Source: Marthasterias glacialis | Lineage: Eukaryota > Echinodermata > Asteroidea > Forcipulatida > Asteriidae | DNA length: 64,000 bases | Reading direction: 5' to 3' | Assembly (NCBI GenBank): GCA_911728455.2 | Contig: OU452231.1 | Coordinates: 9,802,578-9,866,577 of the forward strand | Shown: piece by piece, positions 1-11,300 of the stretch | Numbering within the stretch: position 1 is the first letter of the stretch | Layout of the letters: each line of letters begins with the position of its first letter | Program-made: the position numbers and the translations under genes | The notes under the pieces: model-generated | Database searches by the model: none | What the model was told of the DNA's origin: nothing | Seen by the model: only the letters and a program-made list of their open reading frames with translations

Positions 1-9
1 CATCACAAA

Positions 10-178
10 CATGACGTTGCAACTTCGGCTTTACGTCGGCTGTTTTATGGGAGAACCTGGTGAGAGCAGCTACATTGCGGCCCCGATTACGCAGAGTCGC
101 AGTTTGTGCGGTTGTACCGCGTAGCTGCTCTCACCGTGATCTCTCATAAAACAGCCGTTTTCGAAGTTGTGACGTCAG
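10..178. repeat. Foldback (MITE-like) inverted repeat
   Basis: Arms at about 12-80 and 117-176 are imperfect reverse complements, sharing CGGCTGTTTTATG and GTGAGAGCAGCTAC, around a 35-bp centre. No coding capacity. Confidence 0.65.
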
Positions 179-1040
179 GCTTATGACGGCAGTTTTTAAA
201 GATGCATTGCCCGATTTTGGGCCAAAGGATTAACAAATCAATTTCATTGAGCGAATGAATTAAAAAAGTTTATATGTTTGTGTACCGGTAACGAAAAATA
301 TAAAAAACTAAGAATTCTGATATCAGGAACTCGAGATAGAACACTTTTAAGTTTCTGCGGGCATTTGCCAACTTCAATTTGATTGGTTTCCCAGCGGCCA
401 ATCAGAAGAATCCGCAAGTAATGAATATTCATGATTCTTGTGACCTTTTTAGTATGAACGGGTCGCGACCCCTGCAACCGATGCTCTCGCCGCTGCCGGC
501 CCACCAGCTCGCTGTGCGCGTACATACAATGTACGTGGTGTATGTAATGTACAGAGTGCGCGATCCGAGCGATAAACTACCACCAGCTCTCTGCTGCAAA
601 CAACCGTGCGGGTTGAAAGGATAGGGAGCAGGCCGCCGCTGGTCAATCGACAATCACACTGACCAGACGTCCAGACGGTTTTAACCACTTCCTGCAAAAT
701 GGAGACTCGCAGCAGCAGAAAACGAACCAGAGGACGACCAATATTGTACATGTACAGTGTACACGTGTACAGTGTGTGGGGTTTAATTCTCATTACATTG
801 TGTGCAATGTGCACCACACATACAACCAGTCGATCGTCGTTCCAAATTACGTTGCTTGAATACAAGCATGAATATTCATATCCTGTGCTTCTGCAATATG
901 CAAATGACGTACATCATAGCTCTGAGGATTAAAAGGCTGGCCCAGCCTTTTATTCATTTACGTTTTTAATTAACTGCCACTAATCCTTGACAGGCCCCCC
1001 AGGTGTCCCCTAACATGCAATTCATTAAAAAGCAAGGAAC
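179..1040. other. Upstream non-coding region of gene 1
   Basis: No gene recognised. Contains a CG-rich patch (about 460-640), several TGTACA-type palindromes (about 520-775) and the palindrome ATGAATATTCAT at about 422 and 868, which may mark the ends of an old element. Confidence 0.4.
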
Positions 1041-1130
1041 TAGCCCCATGCATTGTTGCGCCGACACGCTGGACTCCCTCCACTGGACAGCTGGAGGGAG
1101 TCCAGCGTATTGGCACAATGCATGGGGCTA
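1041..1130. repeat. Foldback hairpin with TAGCCCCA termini
   Basis: Arms TAGCCCCATGCATTGT... and its inverse ending ATGCATGGGGCTA pair with a few mismatches around ACTGGACAGCT. The termini match the hairpin at 1389-1457. Confidence 0.75.
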
Positions 1131-1139
1131 ACATAACAT

Positions 1140-1240
1140 GGAACCAGCCCCACCCCCCACTGAAAAGCAGTGCCAGCCCCCCCCCCCCCCCCCCCCCCGT
1201 GCACCCCTAGTAAAAAAATCCTGGCTACGCCGCTGATATG
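1140..1240 (-). mobile_element. End of a hAT-like element with poly-C tract
   Basis: A run of about 20 C is followed by TAAAAAAATCCTGGCTACGCCGCTGA; read on the minus strand the end starts with CAGCGGCGTAGCCAGGA, a typical hAT-like terminus. The other end is not recognisable. Confidence 0.4.
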
Positions 1241-1388
1241 AACTAAAAAAGTAGAACTTTCTAGAACTTAGAAGTGTCTTGTTCAAAGGTGGGTCAGATG
1301 GTTTAAAAAAAATTCGTTTCCGTTTCCGAACAAATTTCCTGTTAGTGTTACCCGATCGAAAACAGGTTGCACCAGTATTACTCAATAC

Positions 1389-1457
1389 TAGCCCCACTAG
1401 TGTGGCAAGGATTTTTGACATCGGATGTCAAAAATCCTTGCCACACTAGTGGGGCTA
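1389..1457. repeat. Perfect 34-bp-arm palindrome with TAGCCCCACT termini
   Basis: Arms 1389-1422 and 1424-1457 are exact reverse complements with a one-base spacer. The 10-bp CAGTATTACT occurs at 1373-1382 and 1458-1467 and may be a target-site duplication. Confidence 0.85.
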
Positions 1458-1841
1458 CAGTATTACTATTGTTTTCTGCTGGACTTACCTTCATTTATGT
1501 GTGGATAATTATGAACTAGCCGACTGGTCGAAATACAGATGCTAACAACAAAAAGGGAACAAACTATAAATCACTCCTCAATTCTGCTGCAAAACCTGCA
1601 CTGCTGCAGTCCGACTTAGGCCGAGTGGAAAGAACACTGATCGATATATAACGATGGGAGTAGCCTGATCGGATCGTGACGTTGTTGCCACTGTGTCGCA
1701 CACTGTGGAATTTCCAGGTTTTTATTTTTGAACTTGGAAACCCCGGTTTTGATTGTATTACAAAGGACAGACCGCCATTATTGCGACACTGGAGTGGGAA
1801 TTTCCAGATTTTGCGACTGTAATAAATAATACGTGCAATGT

Positions 1842-1910
1842 AATCACGAGACAAGTTTGACCAATCAGCGAATGATTGCGTGCTAAGGGGAATCCCCCTT
1901 GCACGCAACT
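1842..1910 (+). promoter_or_regulatory. Proximal promoter block of gene 1: CCAAT box and kappa-B-like site
   Basis: Holds ACCAATCAGCG at 1859-1869 and the near-palindrome GGGGAATCCCCC at 1887-1898, followed by TTGCACGCAA. The same elements in the same order stand upstream of gene 2, which marks this as conserved regulatory sequence. The site fits the Rel/NF-kB consensus GGGRNWYYCC. It lies about 246 bp before the ATG. No TATA box is evident. Confidence 0.7.
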
Positions 1911-1930
1911 GTCTGCGTTTCGCAGTGTGT

Positions 1931-1976
1931 CATGTACATGTACATATGTACATATGTACATATAGCTAGCTATAGC
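1931..1976. repeat. TACATATG palindromic microsatellite in the gene 1 leader region
   Basis: Alternating CATGTACATG, TACATATG repeats and TATAGCTAGCTATA between the kappa-B-like site and the start codon; self-complementary and likely length-variable. Confidence 0.7.
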
Positions 1977-2105
1977 ATCGTATTTGGGGACAAGCGCGAC
2001 ACAAATCACCTCTCGGGGCGGTTTTACGTACCTAGAGCTCCGCTAGTGCACTACACCACAGTAGTGTTGTTTCGAAGTTTGTACAGTAAATCGTGGCATA
2101 AAAAA

Positions 2106-2144
2106 ATGGACAAAACAGCACGAAATTTACAACATGTATTTTAA
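2106..2144 (+). promoter_or_regulatory. Upstream ORF overlapping the start codon of gene 1
   Basis: A 12-codon ORF (MDKTARNLQHVF) ends in TAA whose last A is the first base of the main ATG (TAATG). If transcription starts upstream of 2106, this arrangement would make translation of gene 1 depend on leaky scanning or reinitiation. The transcription start is not known. Confidence 0.45.
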
Positions 2145-2354
2145 TGGAGGCTAATCCAAAACATAGTGATCGTCATGCAGTTAACGTGAGGATTCCCCTT
2201 GTTGTGCCCAGTGAACACAGACAAGAAATCCAGGATAAGTTGTGCATTTATTTTCAGTCCAAACAGGGAGGCAACAGCGACGTGTATGACATTCGTTTAT
2301 TGGGGACAGATGCCATTGGCTTATGGTGTAGAGTAACTTTTGTTGAACTGTCTG
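2144..2354 (+). CDS. Gene 1 exon 1: start codon, N-terminal part of RRM1
   Basis: Starts MEANPKHSDRHAVNVRIPL and contains the macro-PARP RRM signature KLCIYFQSK..GGNS. Donor GTAAGT follows TCTG, phase 1. The ATG is supported by the parallel start in gene 2 (METTPKHRERE..AVNVRIP), which begins at the same alignment position. It encodes strands beta1 to beta3 of the RRM. Confidence 0.9.
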
Positions 2355-5300
2355 GTAAGTTGAAGTTTAGTTTTATTAAAAATAAGGCAGTGCCACTGCC
2401 AGCAGTGGTGAGTGTAGACCCAGTATAACTGGGGTGCTGCACTTCTTTTAAGAGATTTTGACTTTATTGGTCATACTACTAAAAGTACTAGCACCCCAGT
2501 CCAGTGAATATGTATTGGCGCTGTGACAAAGTGGATTTAAAGGGGCTGTGTCGTAATGATCGTAGTCTGCCTGTTTCTGGGCCCAGAAACATGAACTCTA
2601 ACCCAGTTAATGCACACGCCCGCCTCGACCGTCGTATCACAAAGGGCACCATCAGGGTCCGATTTCGTCCCAAATATTTGCATAGCAAAACTACTATGCA
2701 ATTTTTTTTTTTGCATAGCAATCTCAAAATTTTGTATAGCAAATTTGAAAATGCTTAAATATTGCAAAATAGGTAAATTTGTGGTAGAGGGTTTTTGTGT
2801 GTAGTTTCCAGGCTTAATTTAAGGCCAAGGCTATGTTTAGAGTACCTTAACGACATAATAATCCTCATCAGAATATTATTATGTAATACAAATATCGTGT
2901 GAAAGATTGGACTATTATAAAAGAACACACAAAATATCAGCTCCAAATGCTTTGAACTTAGTGTTGTGTACATTTATTGTACATATTTTATTTAAAAAAA
3001 ATACTTCCAGGTAAAGGGTGACTCACTTAAATTATCCAAGACTTATGTGTACTTACGTTATTATTTACACAAAATTTGACATGCCACTTTTCCGGCATCT
3101 ACAATTGAGTGAATGCAGCCATTCACCCAAGGGATCTAATTCCCATTTCCAACCTTGCACCGTCGAAAGATTTGTCATTTTATTGTAGAACTTCTCTGAA
3201 GTAGAACTATCTCTGAAGTGAACAGCAAACCCGAAAAATATGATGTCTTAACGTTTTAAGACATGGGTAAGACGTATATAACGTTTTACGAACGCTGTGT
3301 TGACGTTCTTAAAACGTGTGTCATCGTGTGACTCTACACGCAGCTGAATTTATACGCATTATGTACTTACAAACGAGTCTAATCTTGGTATGGTGCCATT
3401 TTATCGTTCTGCAAATGCACATTCAACCCCCACATAAGTAGGGAACGAGACCTCTGCTGCGTGGTGTGTGCTCCATGTATTTGACAATCGACTGTCGTCA
3501 TGCACGTGAATATTTATACAGACAAGTACAAAACATCGCTAAACCAAAGTGTATCGGAAATCATTGTAAGATTTTTTTTGTCAATCAAAAATATTGCAAC
3601 AAATGTATCGCACATTGTATCGCAAAATGTGCGATGCACTTTCTAAAATTACATCGCAAATCGGCCAATTTGCATCGCAAAATGCGATGCGATACAGGGG
3701 AAATCGTTCACTGCACCATCATTATTATTCTGTGACGTGACCGCCACTCGCGCGTGTGTGCGTGCAATAACAGATTGGGAGGTCATAGTTCAGTCTAGCC
3801 ACAGACTCGCTGTGATCATGACGACACAGCCCCTTTAAAACAAATTTGTGATACCCCGTTCAAAGAGTTGCCAAAATTACGACAAAGATGCAACAGAATT
3901 GCTGGAAATCGCCTACTGGCTTCTCAAGATTATTAAAGATGAAATAAAAGGCATTTAATTGTACTCACAATCGTTTTCTGTCCTCCAAAACAATGATTTT
4001 TTTAGCGCACAGTGCAGCCGTTACAATCTGCGTTTTATAGTCATGTAAGTGACACTCAACGTCTGCTTCCATGTAAAGAGTCGTAATAATGCTGCTAGTT
4101 CGCTGATGCCCTGACTTGCATGTTTTGCACAGTCAATGCAGGATACCAGCTTTGTAGTGTTGGCTGCACAGCACTAGGTTGAAATGTACAATGCCTCTGT
4201 GTAGCCAATGGGGGGGGGTCGTTGAGCCATTGAGGGAGGTAAGCTTCAAGACGGTCATAAGATGGTAAAAAGAGCACTACAGCACCCCAGTTACTGGGTC
4301 TACCATGTCTACTCACTAACCTATCCTCTTCGTCTCTGGAGGGACATAAGGCCGTAACAATCTCTCCACTTGCCCCTGTCTTTGGCAACTTTTTGAGCCT
4401 CGCCTTCATTAGTCAGGTCTTTTGCAGCTCGGCCATCACTGTCCTATGCCAGGTAGTTTTGGGTCTGCCTGGCTTTTGCTTGTCTGTTGGAGTCCAGCAG
4501 AGAGCTACTTTAGGGGTACGGTCCCGGGCATTCTCAGTAGCATACAAGGCCAACCATCATAATGACGCCCCTTGATCATGAGGACGACACTCTACCTCTA
4601 GCAGCTAGTTACTCCCAGAACTATCAGTATACACAAACCTCATAGGTCAAGCTTAGCCCCGGTAACTGGGGCGCTGACTCCTTTTTTTTAAAATTTTGAC
4701 TTAATTGGTCATACTAGCGCCCCAGTCCAGTATGTGTTGGCGCTGTGACGAGGCAGATTTAAAACGAATCTGTGATACCAAAATTACAACATAGACTGAA
4801 CAAAATTGCTATAAAATCGTCTTCTGGCTTCTCAAGATATCAAAGGTGAAATAACATGCATTTAATTGTACTCATGATCATTTGTGGTCCTCCAAATCAA
4901 TGATTTTTAAGCCCACAAAGAGTGCAGCCGTTACGATGTGCCTTTTACTACTCAACGACTGTTTCCTTATGTGTAAAAAGTCGTATTAACACTGCGAAGA
5001 TTGTGTGTTTGCTGATGCCCTGACTTGCATTGTTTTGCTCAGTCAACATAGGATACCAGTTGTGTAGTGTTGGCTGCACAGTGCACTGGCTGGTTGAAAC
5101 GCACTCTCCCTCTGTGTAGCCATTGTGGGGAGTTGTTGACATTATCTTTTTTTTAGTTTAGTTTGCGGATTGATTTCTAAGGCACCACTAAGCACTCTTG
5201 GTGTAAAAACGTGACGGCAACAAGTTTTGAATAGGATTGACTATAGCTTGACGTATGAGGTTCGTGTAGTCATCTTAGTAAGTACAAGTCGTCGTTGGAT

Positions 5301-8300
5301 ACCTGTTTGACCAATAGACATGATAGATGTGGCTGATCATTCTGAGGCATCCATTGTGGAAGGACTCGGTGTATCCAACAGCGCACCCGGGGGCGAGGGG
5401 CGCTCATGATTTTTGAAACCGCCCCCGAAGAGGGTCCAGAAAAAAGAAAAAAAAGGCAACCTTGGGGAGGGAAAGAGAGAGGCGAAGGAAAAGAAGAAAA
5501 GTCGCAAAATGTGTATGTATTTTTTTTTTTTCGACGGCAGGGTTTCTTTTCATCTTGTGCCACTTGAGTTTTGAACCCAGGCTGACCACTGATTTCACAA
5601 TGCCTACATGTACATGTACCGTAATTTTCGGCCCAAAAGCCGCTCGGCCCATTAGCCGCTGCGCCCAAGAATTTACAAAGCAAGATTTAGTTGTCGGCAC
5701 ATAAGCCGCTATACATGTACCCCATAAGCCGCAGTATTTTTTCAGAAAAAGACCGAAAATAAAGGCCATTGAGCACGGTTTAATTTCAGGTGAACAAAAG
5801 CGTGACCGCATTTACTGTAGTCAACACAGAAAGAGTGGCCAAATCCAGATCTGGATTTTTCATTAAATACTTTTGAGCTTATCTGTAATGTCATTTACAA
5901 GCAATTTACAAGCCCAGCCAGCGTGCGTACCTTACGTTGCGGTCTTCCGATCGTGCACGTTGCAGCGACCATCATACAAGCAAGAATTTACAGCAGCATA
6001 ACGTTTCCAGAAGTTTCCTCAGCTACCGGCAGAGGGCGCGCTACATTTTTATAGTGCCCTCCAGTGGCAGCTTACGGCAAAGATTGCGGCAAAGACCGGT
6101 AAAGTCTGTCAATGAATGCAAAATGGTCGATAACATCCGACATTTTGCGACTTCCTGTTTACATGCATGTAGTGTATTGACGCACTGGTTTACAACTGCA
6201 TAATCAGCAATGCACAGGTCGGCGTGCAGATACCAATTTATCTGAGTGAACGCCGATGGTTTTCAGCAGCGCTTGCTCGGTCGGCTTAACTTGTTTTGAT
6301 TGGAATTGGATATCAACTTTTGTCATAGCTGAACTAAAGGCTTATATGTTTTCTGGTTAGTTTTTTTTGTCACATTGCCATTTTCATTGTCGTCTTGAAT
6401 TTTTTTGTGCGAGTGCAGTAATTTTCGGCTTACATTACTGACACGTTGGCCCATAAGCCGCGTGAAACTTTTTGCGGGCGAAAAACAACCAGCAAGCCGC
6501 GGCTTATAGGCCGAAAATTACGGTACATGTATATTAAGTATTGTCGTCTAGTTACTGAATCCGATTGATTTGTGCTGTTCTTAATTATAGAGGATACATT
6601 GTTTGTGTGTAAGCTTCAGATTGGCTCTTGTAGCTTGCGCTTACAAGTTATCTTGAAGAAAGTCTTAAACTGATTTTAACTATCATGCTCACTTATTTTT
6701 CCAGAGGAAAAACAGGTTTTTTTTTCATAAAAATAAAAAAGTTCCGTGCGTGATTGGGCTATTGAAGATGCTACTGCGCTTGCAGTTGATTGGCTTTGGA
6801 CTGCACCATTATACAGAGGGTGATAAATTTGTAGTGTTAAAAACAGCCCACACTTACATTATTGACTTACAATGGTAATCTTGCTTTTGGTTTCAATATT
6901 TTGTATTTCCTATTTTGCCTATTTATTTTCATTTCCACATTTCTTTAATATTTTTCTGTATTAGTATAAACAAGGGCATTTCCGAACCGGACCCTTTTGA
7001 AAAACACCCCTTTTAATGATAGTGCGGTCCACCGACATTGCGCGCAAGGAATCACAAGCAATATTCCACAGAAAGAAAAAATGTCTCGAGTGTACGTGGA
7101 GTTGTCCAAGTTGTCATCATGAAACGAGTTGACATTAAACAGCATAAAGTACGACCGATTTGTGATTGTGAGTAAATTTTTCTTTCAGCCTGTAAATGCT
7201 ACAAAAACAATCCCAGTAAAATTAAAAGTTTGATATGGATCACAGGTGCTTAAAAAATGTGTCTGTTTCTCTGTTTTTAGGCATACAGAGGCTTGATTTT
7301 TCACCCCGCAAAACGCCAAAAGCTCAGAGCCCCTGGACCCACCCGTTTTAGTTTGAGCCCCCCCCCCCCTCAGAATTAATCCTGGGTGTGCCGTTGTGTG
7401 TATCTCATGTCTTTCTGGTGATTCGCAAACATTCTTAGTGAAACAGAATGATGGAATTGATAATGCTGCTGTAGGGTCTAATCTTCATCTTCAGACATGT
7501 CAGATTTAGCTGGCTTGACTTCCAAATGGGAAGTAGCCTGCAGAATCCACCATGAGCTTTGTTCAACTTTGCGCCATTGCCTGAGCCAATTATGCTGCCA
7601 AGTCCTCAACTGTACATGTCTACGATATAGAATCCTCTCTGTGTACAGTCATTGAGTGGTGTGGTGTTACTGTTGATGTACATGTGTTTTTGGTATTGAT
7701 AACAAGGCCGATCTGCTTGGCATACATGTAGCTGTCCAGTTTGTGGTTTTATTCGTCTGTAAATGGAGGTGGTTGGATTCAAGGATGGCGAAGTCATCAG
7801 CAAAATCAAGGTCCTTATGATGGGAAACAACTGTAACACGCGGTGTCTATCTAGTATATAAATATAAATGTAAGAGTCAATTTTTAATAATAAAATAATC
7901 TTATTATTTTGGGGGATAAAAAGAAAAACAGAAAGGTGAATCAAATGCGGAACGTGCCGATAGCAAACGGCGGCATAGCTGGCTGGTGGGGGGGGGGGGG
8001 GTGAAGTGCTCCCACAACTTTCCAGTGCCCCCAGGTGCATGAAAGAAAATTCAGAAACATGTAGTTCACTACAAAATATGGCCCCTGGAGCCCCCACTGC
8101 AAAGCAATGCCCCCATGTTCCCCCCATTGAAAAAGATTCTGACTATGATGCAAAGTGTTTGTTTTTTTAGTCTACTAAAAGGCTACCATAATGTGCTTGA
8201 AACTTTTGGTAATTTAATACAGTTTATGTAGTGTCGGCTTCTTGTGTACTTGTCCATGAGGGGGAGCTTTACTACAGACCTGATTGCTTTGTTTTTCAAA

Positions 8301-11300
8301 GGGCAAGGGCACCGAGGCAATTTCTTCTTGATAAAGGGCACTCCTATGAGAAAATTGTAAATTTCCATTGGAACATTTAAAAGACACCAAGGCAATGACC
8401 AGAGGAAACAGAGGCAATTGAAGTATCAGGCCTGATACCATCTGCTGGCGAAATATATGCTGGACTCCCGCTGCTTGGCTCAATGCCTTCACTGTATTAA
8501 TTACACTGTATCAGGGATTGATGTTCCTTTTGAGTGAGAACTTAATATTTATTGCCAAATTTTCTCCCAATGTTCTGTCACTTGTTGGGTCAAGTACATG
8601 TACACAAATTGATATCGCATTGGCTCGTTTTTACACCAACAGTGTTCCTGAAATCCATTAGGCTTGAAATATTTGAAGAAATAAAGACATTAAGAAAAAG
8701 AAACAGAAAAACTGAAGGAAGACACGGACATATACAGAAATAAAGAAACAACTAAATAAAGAAGTCAATAAATAAACTGAATAAATAAACAAATATAGAC
8801 CTTTAGAAATAATAAACAATTTTAATAAGTTTGCAAATTCCATCATATCAGTACCCTCATTTCAATGCAAAGAAACCAGTAGATTGCATAATCAGAAAAA
8901 GTGTCATTTAGGTCAACAGGCCAACACTATTGTGCTCAAATATCGAAATAGGTACATGTATGACACACACATGCATCATTGCCAAGTGAGTGTACATTAT
9001 GTATCAGACCATGCAAACACCTCAAATCATGCTCCGTTTTATGGCGTTGGAGGGAAGGCGGGGGGGGGGGGGGGAATGGGGAGTGAACCGCTCAGATCCC
9101 CACTCAAGTCTTTTTGCGTGTCTGTAGCTCAAAATTTTACTTAGGCATGACAACATTGTGAACCGTTTTAAATTACCTTTACCAAGCCCATTCTAGAAAA
9201 TGGTTACCCCTGAGTGCCCTCTGCAAATTACACCCTTACTCAACATTATATTGAATTCAACATTTCATATGCAAACATTGCGCCCATGCTGGGCTTCACG
9301 CTGCATCCCGCTAGTTTCCTTTAAGACAATAGACTAATCCATTAAGCCCCGCCCACTGTGCAGGCACGCCATATGCACTAACGTGTTTGGTGGACTTTTG
9401 TTTGCGCATTCACATCTGTGATAGGTCAGTACAGCAAGGGCGGGACTTAATGAATTGGTCAATAACCAAGGTGATGCATGGTTAATTTTCTGGTATTGCA
9501 TTTTTAAGAACCATTTTTGTGATGATGTGAAGTTTACAGTTCTATAAATATGTTAACATCGAATTGTTTACAGGAACTCCCCACAATAACATTGAAAATA
9601 TTCCAACTGCACAGGTGCTAGTAATGTGTTAGCAAAGTCTGATCATGCAATGGACATTGATGGAGTCAAGATTCCCTTGGAAGTGCGAGGCTGCCCAGCA
9701 CCCCCTGGTACTTCAGAGTCTTCATCTGCAGAGGTACCTCCAGATTCTATTGATCTTCACTCCTTTGTCTGTATCAGTCCAGTGAGTGTAACATAAATTT
9801 TAACCAAACACCAGAGTTGTAATCGAGTCACGGTCAAAGTCTTGAGTCACTTGGGTTGAGTGTGAGTGTGAGATTCATTAATAAGTCACTTGAGTCAAAT
9901 CTGAGTCTAAGCCATGAGTCGCTTTACACACATTAAACTATTACAAAGAATGTTAAAATGTAAAAGATTAGTTAAATCGGCCAGTTCTCCATTGATTTCA
10001 GATGATGCAACCTTGTGGTCACTAACCATTAAGAACAAAAAATTACCCCAAAACGCTCCTTGCATTGTTCTGTGTCTTCACTTTATGAATCCATGCTGCA
10101 TTGTATGCCATACTTTTCTCCTTGTCATGTTGATGGAGAATTAGTTTTGGCATTTTTGTGAAAGTTTATAATAATTAGAAGAATGTGTCACATGTGAGTC
10201 ATAACACACAGTGAGTGATAAATCCCAGTCACTCATGATAGTGGAGTCCAAGTCCTAGGCCATGTACATGTATTTTGCTGATGTGACTTGAGTCAAGTCT
10301 GAGTCACCAAAATTGTCATTTTTGGCCTGGACTTGAGTCCTACAACATGACCAAACATTTACTTAACATTTATATTAATTTATTTATTTGCAGTTGGCCC
10401 ATTTAAATCAGTATATCTAAAGAATGTGAAAAGTTGTGATGTATGGTATTTCTTACAGTATGATAGTTTGCATATCAAGGGTTACTAATGAATGAATATG
10501 TTCTAAAACTGTTTGAAAACATTACAGGAAGACATTAACAAAGATAAAGTGGGTGATGTTGCTGATCAGAATCAAGCCAAATCTGGTGACAAGACAAACT
10601 GCCAAATGACATCAACATGTGCCTCAGGGGATACACTGAAAGGGAAATCACGCAATGCAGCCTCCTTTAATCAGCATGATGTTACACACCAATTATCACC
10701 AGAGAAAAAGATGAAAGTAGATCCAGTAAACCAAGTAAGGATACTTCCTCAACTATTAACAGTAACATTTTTATGAACGATGTTGAACGAAAATTTTCAG
10801 TTTTCTTGAAGAGCCACGTATGTCAATAGACGTGACTGAGATTTACACTTGACACTGTGCTTAGCTTAGCAAATCAACAACACTAAAGCCACGGTTTGCA
10901 GTTTAAGACCCCTCATATGATTCTGTCAAAGTTTAATCTCTCCACTAAGTAATTTCTTTTTTAAGTAATGGCTAATTGCCACAGTAATTAGTAAAAGATA
11001 GGTGTCTCTTCATGAAAGCTTTACCTTAAGTTTTACTGTGTAGGCCTGAAGGAAACCCTCATACCCCAAAAAGCCCTGCAGCAATGGGAAAGGGGTGACG
11101 ACAGCAGGTGGAAGATGTCACTGGAAGCCACAGGACCACTCCTGCATGTTGGCAGTTCAGTGGTTGCCTGATTTAGACCCAGAGATAACTGCATCATTGG
11201 GCAACACCATGGATAACCAGACAGCCCTACCTAGGGAAAGCACTGCCTGCTCCCGAAGTAGAGAGGCCTAGAAAAGGTGGCACAAACATAGCTCGTCCCC

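Noticed and set aside
7606..8153. Open frames with poly-Pro on the minus strand
   Set aside because: Produced by a poly-G tract within a hAT-like MITE; low complexity.
9811..10346. Cluster of AP-1 (TGAGTCA) sites as an enhancer
   Set aside because: The motif is the repeated unit of an element that also occurs at 39735-39900, so the density is expected without function.
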